Of a DNA stretch of 64,000 nucleotides, positions 1 through 10,365 are shown in pieces. The notes below the pieces were generated by a model, which ran no database searches, was not told the origin of the DNA, and worked only from the letters and a program-made list of their open reading frames with translations. The translations under genes were made by a program, and so were the position numbers. This DNA comes from Streptomyces roseicoloratus (GTDB lineage: Bacteria; Actinomycetota; Actinomycetes; Streptomycetales; Streptomycetaceae). The stretch's first letter is position 1. The number at the start of each line of letters is the position of its first letter. The stretch spans positions 1 through 64,000 of the forward strand of contig NZ_SDOY01000112.1 of NCBI RefSeq assembly GCF_004117935.1. Reading direction: 5' to 3'.

Positions 1-50
1 GCGGCGGGGCCGTGGCGTGCTGTGACCGCCCTCAGGACGGCCGGGTGACC

Positions 51-1454
51 TTACTGGCCGACCGTCTTCTTCTTACGGAGGAAGAAGACCGCGCCGCCAC
101 CGACCACGAGGAGCGCGACGGCGACGCCGGCGATCATCGGGGTGGCGTTGGAGCTACCGGTCTCGGCGAGGTCGCCGCCACCGGTGGTGGAGCCGGAGGT
201 GGTGCCACCGGTCGCCGGGGTCTGCGACGGCGACGGGGTGTCGGTCGGGGTCTCGGACGGCGTCGGGCCGGGCGTGGCCGTCTTGCAGTCGAGGACGCCC
301 TCGATGACCTGCTCGAAGCCGTTCGGGCCGGTGATCGTGAACTTGTACGCCTCGTCCTCGGCGACCGGGACGGTGACCGTCTTCGACTCGCCGGGGGCGA
401 TGCTGTGCTTCATGCCCTTGAGCTCGAGCTCCCAGGGCTGGTCGCCCTTGTTGCCGAGGGTGACGTCGACGCCGCCCTTGGCGCAGTTCTTCTCGGCGGT
501 GACGAACGGAGCGGCACCCTGCTTCACCCAGGTCGCGGAGGCCTTGGCGGAGACGGTGGAGGTGCTGGTGCCGGCCAGGATGAGGGTCTGGCTCTTCGTC
601 CTGGTCGCGACGAAGGCGCGGCCGATCGGGACCGTGGTGTCCGCCTGGACGGTCAGCTCGGCGCTGCCCTCGGTGCCGGCCGGGACGTCGAAGTAGACCT
701 GGGAGCCCTTGGTGACGTCGGTGACGACCTTGCCGTCCTTGTCGACGATCTTCACGCCGGCCGGGGCGCCGGGGGCGAGGGAGACCTTCGCCGTGGCGGC
801 GTTGGTGTCGACCGTGACCGGGCCGAGGCGGCCGCCGGCCTTGCCGGCGACGGAGGACGGGGAGAGGCTCAGGGAGGCGGCGGGCTCGGAGAGCTCCACC
901 GCGGACTTCTCCAGGTACTCCGTCAGCTTCGCCGCTTCGGCGTCCTCCGGCACGGCGTTGACCTTGTCGGAGAAGTGCCAGATGGCGGCCTGGGTGGCCG
1001 CGGCGGCGGTCTCCTTGGAGAGCTTCGAGGCACCGGCCTTCTTGGCCAGGATCTCGAGGTCGTTCACCTGCGGGTAGGAGTTCTGCAGGATCCAGCGGAT
1101 CTTGCCGGCGTCCTTGTTGTTGTGGAGCGACGACTGGTCCCAGCCGACCTCCTTGTACTCCTCGCCGGTCTTCGCACCGGTGTAGAGGTCGATGCAGTAG
1201 GTCTGGATGGATCCGCCGGGCTTGACGGTCATCTCGAAGAGACCGGCACTGACCTTGCGGTCCTTCTTGCCCTTGATGACAACGTCGTCGAAGATCTTCA
1301 GATCACCGAGCGTCGCCGTGGCACCACCGGTGCCCGCCGGCTTGTCGTCAGCCACCGCCGGTCCCGCGATGGCTATGGAACCCGCAACGACGAGACCCGA
1401 AACGACCGTCGCGGCGGCAAGGCGGGCAGCGCCACGCCTCTGTACAGAAAACAT
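51..1454 (-). CDS. LAETG-anchored thioester-domain (TQXA) surface protein
   Basis: A 467-aa secreted wall-anchored protein. It has an N-terminal signal peptide (hydrophobic residues about 9-33, ending AVA-DDK). A thioester-type domain follows, with a Cys in YCIDLYTG and a TQAAIW motif near residue 155, the pair that forms an internal Cys-Gln thioester in TQXA/TED adhesins. Ig-like beta regions follow, then a Pro/Thr/Ser stalk (TPSETPTDTPSPSQTP), an LAETG sorting signal, a hydrophobic segment and a KKK tail. LAxTG is the motif used by class E sortases of Streptomyces. A role in covalent surface attachment is known for the family; the target here is not visible. It appears to be a single-gene unit. 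Confidence 0.9.
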   Translation of the reverse strand: MFSVQRRGAARLAAATVVSGLVVAGSIAIAGPAVADDKPAGTGGATATLGDLKIFDDVVIKGKKDRKVSAGLFEMTVKPGGSIQTYCIDLYTGAKTGEEYKEVGWDQSSLHNNKDAGKIRWILQNSYPQVNDLEILAKKAGASKLSKETAAAATQAAIWHFSDKVNAVPEDAEAAKLTEYLEKSAVELSEPAASLSLSPSSVAGKAGGRLGPVTVDTNAATAKVSLAPGAPAGVKIVDKDGKVVTDVTKGSQVYFDVPAGTEGSAELTVQADTTVPIGRAFVATRTKSQTLILAGTSTSTVSAKASATWVKQGAAPFVTAEKNCAKGGVDVTLGNKGDQPWELELKGMKHSIAPGESKTVTVPVAEDEAYKFTITGPNGFEQVIEGVLDCKTATPGPTPSETPTDTPSPSQTPATGGTTSGSTTGGGDLAETGSSNATPMIAGVAVALLVVGGGAVFFLRKKKTVGQ

Positions 1455-1700
1455 GAATTTCCCCTCCGTGCGGGCTGCTCCGCGTCAACGATCAAACGCG
1501 TGGGGGGAGCGCCCGCCAGCAGACTCACTGCCCCACTGGAAGCAAGTGCCTCATGAGTATCCGGGAATCCTAGGGACGGGGAAGACCCCGGTGTCCAGTC
1601 GTACGACCTGATAACCATTCCGAATCGAAATCGTTATCAACGAAGGAAGTTGACCGGGAAACCGCTGGTCACGGTGTCGACAAATCCCCGCAACAATGAG

Positions 1701-2246
1701 TCAGGAAGTCGTGACCAGAGGGTAGTCGACGGATTCCGGTGATGTCGTCGGGGGTGTCCGCCAGGGGTCGGGCCCGGCGTCGGCCGAGGGGGAAGGAGCG
1801 CGGCCGGAGCCGGCGGATCCGGGGTCGTCGGACCTGGTCGGTGATAGATTCGGAACCCGTCCTTCCGGTACGGGAGTTTCCGGGTTCTGGCGTACCGAGC
1901 GGCGGAACGCCGCCGTACCCCTCGTCAGGTCATGGCCGACCGCGACCGCCTGGACGTCCACGAAGGTCTTCCGGCGCCCTTCCAGCTCCTCCTCACGCAC
2001 CTTCAGCCTGCCGTGCACCACGAGCGGTTCGCCCACCGAGACCGAGGCCGCCAGGTTCGCGCCCAGCGAGCGCCAGGCGGACACCGTGTAGAAGCTCGTG
2101 GGACCGTCCGTCCACACCGCCCTCTCGCGGTCCCAGCGACGCGCGGTCACCGCGAAGCGGAAGCGCGCCACTCCGCCCGCGACCGTCTCCCGGTACTCCA
2201 CGTTCGTCGCCACGTTGCCCACGAGGGTCACCGTCGTGTCGTTCAT
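1701..2246 (-). CDS. ssb: Single-stranded DNA-binding protein (SSB paralogue)
   Basis: A 181-aa OB-fold protein beginning MNDTTVTLVGNVAT, typical of SSB. The ssDNA-binding core covers about residues 1-115. The tail is Pro/Ser/Asp-rich and ends in ...YPLVTTS, without the acidic DDDIPF tip of housekeeping SSB, so it resembles the second Streptomyces SSB (SsbB), linked to chromosome segregation during sporulation. The start was chosen at the ATG preceded by GGGAGA. An upstream extension in the same frame runs into simple-sequence DNA and is not believable as protein. Confidence 0.9.
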   Translation of the reverse strand: MNDTTVTLVGNVATNVEYRETVAGGVARFRFAVTARRWDRERAVWTDGPTSFYTVSAWRSLGANLAASVSVGEPLVVHGRLKVREEELEGRRKTFVDVQAVAVGHDLTRGTAAFRRSVRQNPETPVPEGRVPNLSPTRSDDPGSAGSGRAPSPSADAGPDPWRTPPTTSPESVDYPLVTTS

Positions 2247-2275
2247 CGCCCACATCTCCCGTTCGTTCGCTCGTC

Positions 2276-2359
2276 CTGCACTGCGCTGCACTGCGCTGCA
2301 CTGCGCTGTGATGTGCCGCGCCGCGCTGTGCCGCGCCGCGCTGTGCCGCACTGCACTGC
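2276..2359. repeat. Simple tandem repeat upstream of ssb
   Basis: About 84 bp of near-tandem CTGCACTGCG and CTGTGCCGCGCCG units lie immediately upstream of the ssb paralogue. The units are imperfect. They probably sit in the 5' leader or promoter of ssb, and no protein-coding role is supported. Confidence 0.7.
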
Positions 2360-2477
2360 GTCCATGCTGGACCGAACCGGAGAAGTCCGCGCAAACCTGT
2401 GGACAAGTGCCCGGGTGTGAACAACTCGGTCACCCGAAGGTGGAGTTCCACCACGCGAGCGATGAGGTCGCCCCGCC

Positions 2478-4751
2478 TCACCTCACCCGCGCGGCGCCCG
2501 TCCGCGCCGGCCCGAAGCGCGTGCCGCCGAACCGGGTGGCCCGGCTCGCCGGCCGGGTCGCGCCCGAGGCCGTGACGTACTGTTCGCGCACCTCCCGGTA
2601 GCGCATCAGCTCGGCCGCGATCGGGTCGAGCACCCGGGCCCTGCCGCAGGCCGCGGCCGCCTCGCGCAGCCTGCGCTCGGCCTCCTGCCCGTAACGCCGC
2701 GCAGGTCCCCGTACCGCCGCCGCGCACGCCCACTCCACCAGCGGACCGCCGACGATTCCCGCCACCATGATCAGGACCGGCGGCCAGAGCAGCGGTTCGA
2801 CCACACCCACGATCTGGCCCACCAGCCACAGCGCGCCGAAGATCTGCAGAAACGTCATCACCACCTGGGCGAGGACGGCGGCCGGCCACCAGGCCGGGCG
2901 CGGCGGCCGGGCCGCCGGGTCGCCCATGCTCGCCGTCAGCTCGTCCAGTGCCTCCGGCAGCCCGTCCGCGCCCCGCAGCGCCGCCTCCCGCACCGCCTGG
3001 GCCCAGGGCCCGGGAAGTCCGCGCGAGGCCTCGTCGGAGACGGTCCGCACCGCCTGCTCCACCCGCTGACGTGCGGTCAGCTCGTCCTCGACCGGGCTCT
3101 CCTGGCGCGGATCGGTGGTGCCGTGCGTGCGGACCCGCTCGTACCAGCGGTAGAGCCGCAGCCACGGCGTCCCGCAGGCGCGGATCGCGTTGCGCCGCCA
3201 GACCCGTTCGGCGGCCTCGCCGGCCGCCTGGGCGCCGACCGCGACGGCGAGCCGGTCGGCGAACTCCTCGCGGGCCCGCTCGCCGAGCCCCGGCCGGCCG
3301 TCCGCCACGAACACCGGCCTCAGCCGGGCCGTGGCGGCGTCCACGTCGGCGGCGAGGCGCCGTTCGGGCGCGGTGCGCTCCTGCACGAAGCGTCCGAGCA
3401 GTTCGCGCAGCTCCGCCACGCCCTCACCGGTCACCGCGGACAGGGGGAGCACGGTCGCGCCCGGTTCCCCGTGCTCGCCGACGGCCATGCCGTCCTCGTC
3501 GAGCAGCCGGCGCAGGTCGTCGAGGACCAGGTCGGCGGCCTCCGTGCCGAGCCGGTCGATCTGGTTGAGGACGACGAAGGTGACCTCGGCGTGCCCGGCG
3601 AGCGGCCGCAGGTAGCGCTCGTGGAGCGCGGCGTCGGCGTACTTCTCCGGGTCCACCACCCAGATCACGGCGTCGACCAGACCGAGCAGCCGTTCCACCT
3701 GATCCCGGTGGGCGGTGAGGGCCGAGTCGTGGTCGGGCAGGTCGATGAGGACGAGTCCCTGCAGGTCGGCGTCGCCCGCGCCGCCGGCGAGCGGCCTGCG
3801 ACGCAGCCGTCCGGGGATGCCGAGCCGGTCCATCAGTCCCGCGGCGCCCTCGGACCAGCTGAGCGCGATCGGCGCGGCGGTGGTGGGGCGGCGCAGCCCG
3901 GTCTCGGAGACGGGGACGCCGGCGAGGGCGTTGAAGAGGGCCGACTTGCCGCTGCCGGTGGCCCCGGCGATGGCGACGACGGTGTGCCGGGCCGAGAGCC
4001 GCTGCCGCGCGGCGGCCTCGTCGAGCACCCGTCCGGCCTCGGCGAGGGCGCCGTTCTCGACCCGGGTGCGCGACAGCCCGACCAGCTCGTGGAGGGCGTC
4101 CAGGCGTGCCCGGAGGGCACCACCGTAGGCGCCGCCCAGGGGCGGGAAGGCGTCGTCGTCGCCATCGTCGCCGCGGACGTCGGAGGGACCGGCCGAGGAG
4201 GAACCGGCCGAGGAGGAACCGGCGGCCGTCCCGCCGACGGGGTGGGCGCGCTCGGCGGCACGACGGGCGATGAGGCCGTCGTCCCAGGCGGCGGAGGTGG
4301 AGACGAGGGCGGAGTCGCGCCCGTCGTTGCGCCCTTCGTACCGCGACGCGGCGACCCAGGCGCTTCCAGCACCGCCCACGTCATGCGCACCGCCCACGTC
4401 ACGCGCGCCATCCCTGCCACGCGCGCCATCCCTGCCACGCGCGCCATCCCTGCCACGCGCGCCATCGCTGCCACGCGCGCGACGCACGCCATGGACGTCC
4501 CGCACACCATGCCCGTCCGCGCCTGCCGTGTCTGCCGCGCCTGCCGCCTCGGGCCCGTCGGGCGCGTCGGACAGGCCCGGTGCATCCCCGAGCTCAGCGG
4601 ACTCCCCGGCCTTCACCGGCTTCCTGAGCTTCACCGACCCCACAGGTTCTCCAGACTCCACACGCTTCACCGGCTCGACCGGATCGACCGGCCCGACGGG
4701 CTCGACCGGCTCCACGGGTTCCACGGGCTCCACGGGCTCCACGGGCGTCAC
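2478..4751 (-). CDS. Dynamin-like/YfjP-type GTPase with low-complexity N terminus and two membrane segments
   Basis: A 757-aa P-loop GTPase. A long low-complexity N-terminal region comes first: VEP repeats, then GARGRD repeats. The GTPase domain follows, with G1 [15 protein letters not shown]3 DLPDHD and G4 NQID. A C-terminal hydrophobic pair ([20 protein letters not shown]... and [15 protein letters not shown]) suggests membrane attachment. The GTG start overlaps the stop of the upstream GTPase (GTGA) and has AAGGAG in front, so the two are translationally coupled. The pair probably acts as a heteromeric GTPase at the membrane; the exact function is unknown. Most of the first 200 residues could be disordered. 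Confidence 0.85.
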   Translation of the reverse strand: MTPVEPVEPVEPVEPVEPVGPVDPVEPVKRVESGEPVGSVKLRKPVKAGESAELGDAPGLSDAPDGPEAAGAADTAGADGHGVRDVHGVRRARGSDGARGRDGARGRDGARGRDGARDVGGAHDVGGAGSAWVAASRYEGRNDGRDSALVSTSAAWDDGLIARRAAERAHPVGGTAAGSSSAGSSSAGPSDVRGDDGDDDAFPPLGGAYGGALRARLDALHELVGLSRTRVENGALAEAGRVLDEAAARQRLSARHTVVAIAGATGSGKSALFNALAGVPVSETGLRRPTTAAPIALSWSEGAAGLMDRLGIPGRLRRRPLAGGAGDADLQGLVLIDLPDHDSALTAHRDQVERLLGLVDAVIWVVDPEKYADAALHERYLRPLAGHAEVTFVVLNQIDRLGTEAADLVLDDLRRLLDEDGMAVGEHGEPGATVLPLSAVTGEGVAELRELLGRFVQERTAPERRLAADVDAATARLRPVFVADGRPGLGERAREEFADRLAVAVGAQAAGEAAERVWRRNAIRACGTPWLRLYRWYERVRTHGTTDPRQESPVEDELTARQRVEQAVRTVSDEASRGLPGPWAQAVREAALRGADGLPEALDELTASMGDPAARPPRPAWWPAAVLAQVVMTFLQIFGALWLVGQIVGVVEPLLWPPVLIMVAGIVGGPLVEWACAAAVRGPARRYGQEAERRLREAAAACGRARVLDPIAAELMRYREVREQYVTASGATRPASRATRFGGTRFGPARTGAARVR

Positions 4752-6403
4752 TTCTCCTTCTGCAGTACGGAGAGCGCGGCGATCAGTTCGGCCTGCGGCT
4801 CGGGGGTCACGTCGAGGGCGTCGAGGGGCGCGAGGCGCCGGTCGCGTTCGGTGTGCAGGGCGCGGTCGAGGCACCCGGCGACCAGTTCACCGCCCTTGTC
4901 GCGCAGCCGCAGGGCGCCCTGGGCGCCGAGGAGTTCGGCCAGTCGGTCGCCCGCGGCCCGGGTGCGGCGGCCGCCGAGGAGCACGGCGGCGAGGAGTGCG
5001 GTGAGGGTCTCGGTGTCGGGTGCCGCCGCGGCGGCCGCGCGCTTGCCGGCGCGGGAGGTGGCGGGGCGGTCCATGTCCCGCACCTCCTCCTCGACCATCT
5101 CCTCCAGGAGGCGCCGCCAGCGCCGTACGGTCATGGCGATCCGCTCGCCGGCGTCCCCGGCCTCGTCCTTGCGCGCACCGAGGGGTGCGGGGCCGGGGGC
5201 GAGCCCGGCCGCGGCGGGTTCGCGGCGCCAGGCGTCGCGTACCCGCTCGTCGGCGGCGGCGACGGCGCATTGCACGAGCGCGGAGAGGGACTCGACGAGG
5301 GAGTCGAGGAGTTCGTCGGCGGAGCTGTCGCGGGGATAGGCGCGCCAGCGGGTACGGGCGTCGCCGGCGAGCACGGCGCCGCGGCGCACCAGTTCGCGGA
5401 CCCGGCGCCCCTGCTCCTCGTACGCGGACTCGACGGCGCCGCCGAGCCGTACGGCGGCGGCGTACTGGGCGGCGACCGCCCCGGCGAGCTCCGGCATGCG
5501 GGTGTCGAGGGAGTCGATGACGCCAGCGGCGGTGCGGCCGACGGCCTGCTGGCGGGCGGCGGGGTCCTGGACGCAGTGGGTGAGCCAGCCGCGCAGCGGG
5601 GCGACGGCGGTGTCGGGCAGGAGTCCGCTGCCGCCGCCGGTGGACTCGGGGAGCTCGGGGATGGTGAAGCGGGGCACGTCGCCGAGGCCGGCCTTGTCGA
5701 GCAGGGCCTCGTACTGCCGGGAGACCTCGGTGATGACCTGGTGCGGGACGCGGTCGAGGACGGTGACGAGGGTGGCGTCGTACTCCTTGGCGGTGCGGAG
5801 GAGGTGCCAGGGGATGGCGTCGGCGTAGCGGGAGGCGGTGGTGACCATGACCCAGATGTCGGCGGCGCAGATCAACTCGGCGGCGAGGAGGCGGTTCTCG
5901 ACGACGAGGGAGTCGATGTCGGGGGCGTCGAGGAGGGCGAGCCCGCGGGGCAGGGTGGCGGCGGTCTCGACGCGCAGGGCGTTGTCCTCCGGGGGCTCCT
6001 CGGGTGGGTTGTCGTCGTCCTGCTGGGGCAGCCAGACGCGGGTGAGCTGCGGCAGCACGCGCATGCCGGCGAACCAGTGATGGTCCTCGGGGTGGCAGAC
6101 CAGGACGGGTGTGCGGGTGGTGGGTCTGAGCACTCCGGCCTCGCTGACGCGCCGCCCGACGATCGAGTTGACGAGCGTGGACTTGCCGGCGCCGGTGGAG
6201 CCGCCGATGACCGCGAGGAGCGGTGCGTCGGGATCCTTCAGCCGGGGCACGAGGTAGTCGTCGAGCTGGGCGAGCAGCTCGGCCCGGGTCTGCCGGGCCC
6301 GCAGGGCGCCGGGGAGGGGGAGGGGGAGACGCACGGCGGCGACACGGTCGCGCAGGGCGGAGAGTGCGTCGATCAGCTGAGGCCGTTCGTCCAAGGTCAC
6401 CAC
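4748..6403 (-). CDS. Dynamin-like GTPase, coupled partner of the next gene
   Basis: A roughly 551-aa GTPase with G1 [15 protein letters not shown]3 DAPDID and a G4-like VLDR. It is followed by a helical region rich in Arg/Ala/Glu. There are no clear membrane spans, unlike its downstream partner. I chose the GTG giving [17 protein letters not shown] because the 90 bp before it are AT-rich and promoter-like (TATACG and a run of T). An ATG at 6493 would add 30 residues that look non-coding. Its stop codon overlaps the start of the second GTPase by 4 bp. The family is conserved in Streptomyces as adjacent GTPase pairs; the physiological role is not established. Confidence 0.82.
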   Translation of the reverse strand: MVTLDERPQLIDALSALRDRVAAVRLPLPLPGALRARQTRAELLAQLDDYLVPRLKDPDAPLLAVIGGSTGAGKSTLVNSIVGRRVSEAGVLRPTTRTPVLVCHPEDHHWFAGMRVLPQLTRVWLPQQDDDNPPEEPPEDNALRVETAATLPRGLALLDAPDIDSLVVENRLLAAELICAADIWVMVTTASRYADAIPWHLLRTAKEYDATLVTVLDRVPHQVITEVSRQYEALLDKAGLGDVPRFTIPELPESTGGGSGLLPDTAVAPLRGWLTHCVQDPAARQQAVGRTAAGVIDSLDTRMPELAGAVAAQYAAAVRLGGAVESAYEEQGRRVRELVRRGAVLAGDARTRWRAYPRDSSADELLDSLVESLSALVQCAVAAADERVRDAWRREPAAAGLAPGPAPLGARKDEAGDAGERIAMTVRRWRRLLEEMVEEEVRDMDRPATSRAGKRAAAAAAPDTETLTALLAAVLLGGRRTRAAGDRLAELLGAQGALRLRDKGGELVAGCLDRALHTERDRRLAPLDALDVTPEPQAELIAALSVLQKEK

Positions 6404-6655
6404 ATGCGAAGAATGCCCAATTTTGGAGCCTTTTTGAAGCGTATAGGGGCTCTGCGCGCCGACCGAACGGATGTAGCCGGGGACCCCGGGCATAACGACT
6501 GCACAACACCCGGCCCGAGTGGCGCGAAAAGCGCTGCACGAATCGCACCTGCCTGCGATTATCGGACCGCTTCACCGAACCTCCACATCGTGCCACGCAG
6601 GTGAAGCAACCGGGCCAGGCCGACGGGACCCCTATCCTTGTCCCGACCACCACCG

Positions 6656-6728
6656 GCCCCCGTAGCTCAGCGGATAGAGCAGGTGCCTTCTAAGCACTTG
6701 GCCGCAGGTTCGAGTCCTGCCGGGGGCG
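6656..6728 (+). tRNA. tRNA-Arg (anticodon TCT)
   Basis: A complete 73-nt cloverleaf. Acceptor stem GCCCCCG/CGGGGGC, D arm GCTCAGCGGATAGAGC, anticodon loop CTTCTAA (anticodon TCT at 6689-6691) on a GGTGC/GCACT stem, and T arm GCAGGTTCGAGTCCTGC. No CCA is encoded, as is common in Streptomyces. Confidence 0.97.
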
Positions 6729-6734
6729 CACAGC

Positions 6735-6766
6735 GAGGCCCCTCCTTCGGGAGGGGCCTTTTTGCT
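6735..6766 (+). terminator. Rho-independent terminator after tRNA-Arg
   Basis: A GGCCCCTCC stem, TTCG loop and GGAGGGGCC stem are followed directly by TTTTT, a textbook intrinsic terminator 6 nt past the tRNA. Confidence 0.93.
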
Positions 6767-6978
6767 GGTCAGGGGCGGTTTTCGGTCGGTGGCGGAGGTG
6801 TCAGGGAGACCACCTCGGATGGCTCGTTCTGACCGGCTGGAACCGGCCGGAAGCGACCTCCGGCGGCCGTTCGGCCCGAAAACGGCCCGAAGTTTCGGGA
6901 CGCTCTCCCGGCAGGACCAAGGGGACAAATCGGCATTCGGGTTGAAGCGACGATCACGCCCGGATCATCCTTACCGTC

Positions 6979-8826
6979 ATGTCTCTCGCCGCCGCGCTCG
7001 ACGTGTCACACCTGCCCGACTACGCGTACGACTGGGCTCTGGTCGACGTCGAGACATCCGGCCTGATCGCCCGGCGTGACCGGATCCTCTCGATCGCGGT
7101 GCTGACCTTCGGGCCGGACGGGACCCAGACCGGCGAGTACTCCACCCTGCTGAACCCGGGCTGCGACCCCGGCCCCGTGCACATCCACGGCCTGACCACG
7201 GAACGGCTGAGCGGCGCCCCGGCCTTCGAGCAGGTAGCCGGACGGATCGGGGCGCTCCTGCGGGACCGCGTCATGGTGGCTCACAACGCACAGTTCGACT
7301 ACGACTTTCTGGCCCATGAATTCGCCCGCGCCCGGCTCTACCTCCCGGTCACCCAGCGGCTGTGCACCCTGGCGTTGAACCGGCGTGTGGAACCGCCTTC
7401 CGCCGACCTCAGCCTGGCGTCGCTGGCCGCTCACTACGGCGTACCGCAGACCAGCGCTCATGACGCGCTGGACGACACGCGCGTCCTCGCGGGGATCTTC
7501 CGGTCTTCCCTCTCCGAAGCCGCACGGCTGGACGTCCCGCTGCCGCTGGTGCCCTGCCCTCCCCGGCAGGATCCGCAGTTCGCGCCGAATCCGCCGAAGA
7601 CCCCGTGCGCCTACCGGAACCCAGGCCGCCTGACACCCGGCGGTCCACTCGTCCAGGGCATGAAGATCGCCGTCACGGGCGAGACCGCGACTTCCCGGGC
7701 CGAGCTGGTGGCCCGGGCTGTCGCCGCCGGCCTGAACATCATGTCGTCGGTCAGCCGGCACACCAGCGCTCTCGTCACCAACGACGCGGCGTCGGGCTCG
7801 GCGAAGGCACGACGCGCGATCGCCGAGGGCGTCACGGTCATCGACGAGCACACGTTCCTCAAGCTGCTGGGAGAGGTGCGACCCGGAACACCGCATGAGA
7901 ATCAAGCACCGAAGAAGACCCCGGAAGCGGCGGCCCCGGCCACTCCTCCTACTACGCCGACGCCGTCCCCCGCTGCGACCGCGGCTGTCGCGGACGTGCC
8001 GGCGCCCAGGCGACCCGAGCCCCCGCATTCCGCCAAGCCGTTCGGCCGTCGGCGGGTCCTGGTTCTGGGCGGCACCCACGAGGAGGCGTCCGCCGCGCGG
8101 GCCAGGGTCGTCGAGCTGGGTGGGGCCGCCGCGATCAACCTCTCGGCGAGCGTCACGGACGTCGTCCTCTTCCCCGGAGGCGAACTCGACCGTCGCATGA
8201 CCCGCGTCACGGCGTTGGGGCTTCCGGTCCACGCGCACGGATGGCTCGGAGCTCCCGCCTCCGAGTCGGCCGACCTCCCCGACCGGGAAGATGCGATGAC
8301 CGGCGTTCTGCCGCGCGGCGGAGTCATCGATCTCCCCACGCTCCCCGCCGCCGGCCAGTGGCACGTGGGTGCCTCCTGGGCACAGCAGACGAACTGCGAG
8401 GTCGATGTCGTCGCCTTCGTCCTCGACGAGGACGAGCAGGTGTCCAGCGACGGGGACTTCGTCTTCTACGGCGCACCGGAAAGCCCCGACGGAGCTACCC
8501 GTCTCCTCTGCGACGGCCCGACCGAGCAGACCATCACCGTCGACCTCGCGGCGCTGCCGCCCGCCGCCCACAGGATCGCGATCGCCGCCGCCATCGACGG
8601 CGCCGCCACCTTCGGGGACATCGGAGCGGTCCAGATGACCCTCGCCCCGGGCGTCGATGCTCCGGCCACGGCCCAGGCCACTCTGGACGCCGCCACCAGC
8701 GAGCGCACCCTGCTCCTCGCCGAGATCTACCGCCGGGGCCCGAGGTGGCGCTTCCGAGCCGTCGGCCAGGGCTACGACCATGGTCTGGAGACCCTCGTAC
8801 GGGGATACGGCGTCGACGTGGAGTAA
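6979..8826 (+). CDS. DnaQ-family exonuclease fused to BRCT and TerD domains
   Basis: A 615-aa three-part protein. Residues about 18-185 form a DnaQ/DEDDh 3'-5' exonuclease: Exo I LVDVETSG, Exo II HNAQFDYDF, Exo III HDALDDTR with the catalytic His. Residues about 228-300 form a BRCT domain (MKIAVTGE... to a buried aromatic/Leu end). After a Pro/Thr/Ala linker a second BRCT-like segment covers about 350-420. The last ~175 residues resemble a TerD/stress-protein domain (DVVAFVLDED, FVFYG, HRIAIAAAID, RTLLLAEIYRR). The ATG follows a leader without an evident ribosome-binding site, so leaderless translation is possible. A nucleic-acid stress or defence role is inferred. Confidence 0.85.
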   Translation: MSLAAALDVSHLPDYAYDWALVDVETSGLIARRDRILSIAVLTFGPDGTQTGEYSTLLNPGCDPGPVHIHGLTTERLSGAPAFEQVAGRIGALLRDRVMVAHNAQFDYDFLAHEFARARLYLPVTQRLCTLALNRRVEPPSADLSLASLAAHYGVPQTSAHDALDDTRVLAGIFRSSLSEAARLDVPLPLVPCPPRQDPQFAPNPPKTPCAYRNPGRLTPGGPLVQGMKIAVTGETATSRAELVARAVAAGLNIMSSVSRHTSALVTNDAASGSAKARRAIAEGVTVIDEHTFLKLLGEVRPGTPHENQAPKKTPEAAAPATPPTTPTPSPAATAAVADVPAPRRPEPPHSAKPFGRRRVLVLGGTHEEASAARARVVELGGAAAINLSASVTDVVLFPGGELDRRMTRVTALGLPVHAHGWLGAPASESADLPDREDAMTGVLPRGGVIDLPTLPAAGQWHVGASWAQQTNCEVDVVAFVLDEDEQVSSDGDFVFYGAPESPDGATRLLCDGPTEQTITVDLAALPPAAHRIAIAAAIDGAATFGDIGAVQMTLAPGVDAPATAQATLDAATSERTLLLAEIYRRGPRWRFRAVGQGYDHGLETLVRGYGVDVE

Positions 8827-9166
8827 CCCACCCTCGTCGCTTGCCAGAGGGCGGGGGGTGCCCCAGTCCATCGGGTGCAAGAGGGAGGGCTCGTGGTTGC
8901 GCTGCCCGTGCAGGGCGCCTCCGTGAGGTCGGGGTTCTGGGCAGTCGTCTACGTTGACTGGCCGCAGGGCCGTATCCAGCCCTGGACTTCTTCTCCCTCT
9001 GCCTCCGGCGAACTGGCACAGCAGAGGACCCGGCCACGGTCGAGCCCCTGGCTTTCTTCATGAGTGGTGAAGTCAGTTGTTCACGGGTTCGGGAGGCACC
9101 TGCGCGGTGTCCTGTTCGATGTTCACCGGAGGTGACGGCAGGCAGTCCGAGAAGCTCTGGTCCCGC
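8827..9166. other. Intergenic stretch, no gene supported
   Basis: 340 bp between two convergent genes. Small reading frames exist on both strands but have no ribosome-binding site and atypical composition. No clear strong hairpin was identified. Confidence 0.5.
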
Positions 9167-10186
9167 CTATTGGATGCTCCATCGGTGTGGGTGCCCGGGC
9201 TCGGTGGGGCAGGCGAAGATGTTCAGCAGTCCGTCTCGGCCGATCGTGAGTTGCGTGGGGCGGGGCTCGCGCAGGTGCTCCGCGACATCGCGCTCCTCTG
9301 TCGGCATCCAGCTGCCACTACCGCCGTCCCACTCACTGCTGTCGATGGTCAGCAGCAGCACCATGGGGGCGGCACATTCCTCGCATGTCATCGGGTGCGG
9401 GTCAGTCGTGTGCCAGGACGGAAAGCCACCCACCCGGCAACCCGGTGGAATCGACAGGTCGTGGTGGTAAGTGACCAGTTCGTCGTGCAGCCCGTTCTTC
9501 TCCGCCTTCAGTTCCTGGCGCTCCTCCCAGGCGTCGATCTTGGCGCCCAGCCTGGCCGGCAGCGATCCGGCGTATGGGTAGGTGACGACCTGCTCGGGGT
9601 GCAGTACGCATGGCTCGGCGACCGAGCCCTCGAAGCCGACCAGCGTCGGCTGCGGCGGAGCGTCCAGCGCCACGGCGACCCGGTCGGAACGGCGCCAGCG
9701 TACGTGCAGGGACAGGCCGTAGCGGGTCGGGCCATGCGCCTCGAACGGGCACCAGAGCACTTGGAGCAGGTCGCAGCCGTCCGGACCCGGCGAGAGGCCG
9801 GGCACGTCCCGCCGGTACAGCTGGACCAGACCGACCAGCGGGATCGGATCGGTGTCGGCGACGTCCGGGTCCCGGTGCCTACGGCCCAGCTCCTTGAGTA
9901 GGACCTGTTCCTCGTCGGAGGGTCGGTCACGGGCCCAGGCATCCGCGAGTACCTGACGCCCGCGACGGATGTCCCCGATGCGGTGCCCGCGGCTGCGTTT
10001 GTGCGGCTCAATGCAGACTGGCCACGGTTCGTCGGCCGGCCACAGCAGAGGACCGCCGACCGAGCTGACCGACGCGTCCGGACGCCCCGGGCGCGGGTGC
10101 AGGCGCGTCGTCATCCCCCGATACGCCCGCAGCTTTGGAAAGAGTTCCTCGACGTGCACGGGGCGCGGCGGCGTAGTTCTGGTCAC
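9167..10186 (-). CDS. DUF1963/YwqG-like protein
   Basis: A 339-aa cytoplasmic protein recalling the YwqG/DUF1963 group: an early GGPLLWPADEPWPVC motif (typical of these proteins), then VGLVQLYRRDVPGL, a GGFPSWHTTDPHPM motif and a CEEC pair near residue 275. It ends GHPHRWSIQ. The family is common beside toxin-immunity genes and its biochemical function is unknown. The neighbouring Imm21-like gene fits that context. Confidence 0.75.
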   Translation of the reverse strand: MTRTTPPRPVHVEELFPKLRAYRGMTTRLHPRPGRPDASVSSVGGPLLWPADEPWPVCIEPHKRSRGHRIGDIRRGRQVLADAWARDRPSDEEQVLLKELGRRHRDPDVADTDPIPLVGLVQLYRRDVPGLSPGPDGCDLLQVLWCPFEAHGPTRYGLSLHVRWRRSDRVAVALDAPPQPTLVGFEGSVAEPCVLHPEQVVTYPYAGSLPARLGAKIDAWEERQELKAEKNGLHDELVTYHHDLSIPPGCRVGGFPSWHTTDPHPMTCEECAAPMVLLLTIDSSEWDGGSGSWMPTEERDVAEHLREPRPTQLTIGRDGLLNIFACPTEPGHPHRWSIQ

Positions 10187-10365
10187 GGCGGAGACACTAA
10201 GTCACCACGTTGGCCCTGCTCACACGTGCCCGTGCTGTCCGAACTCGTGAGTATTTCGATTCGAGAGAGCAAACCAGGTGACTCCCGATCTGGTGGACAA
10301 GTGCTGTTCCATCTCGCGTACAGAGCCAAGCCCCTCTGATCCGATCTCGCGGCCGCACTCGACGC

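Noticed and set aside
4375..4500. Possible CRISPR-like repeat
   Set aside because: Units of about 18 bp without spacers; they encode the GARGRD repeats of the GTPase N terminus.
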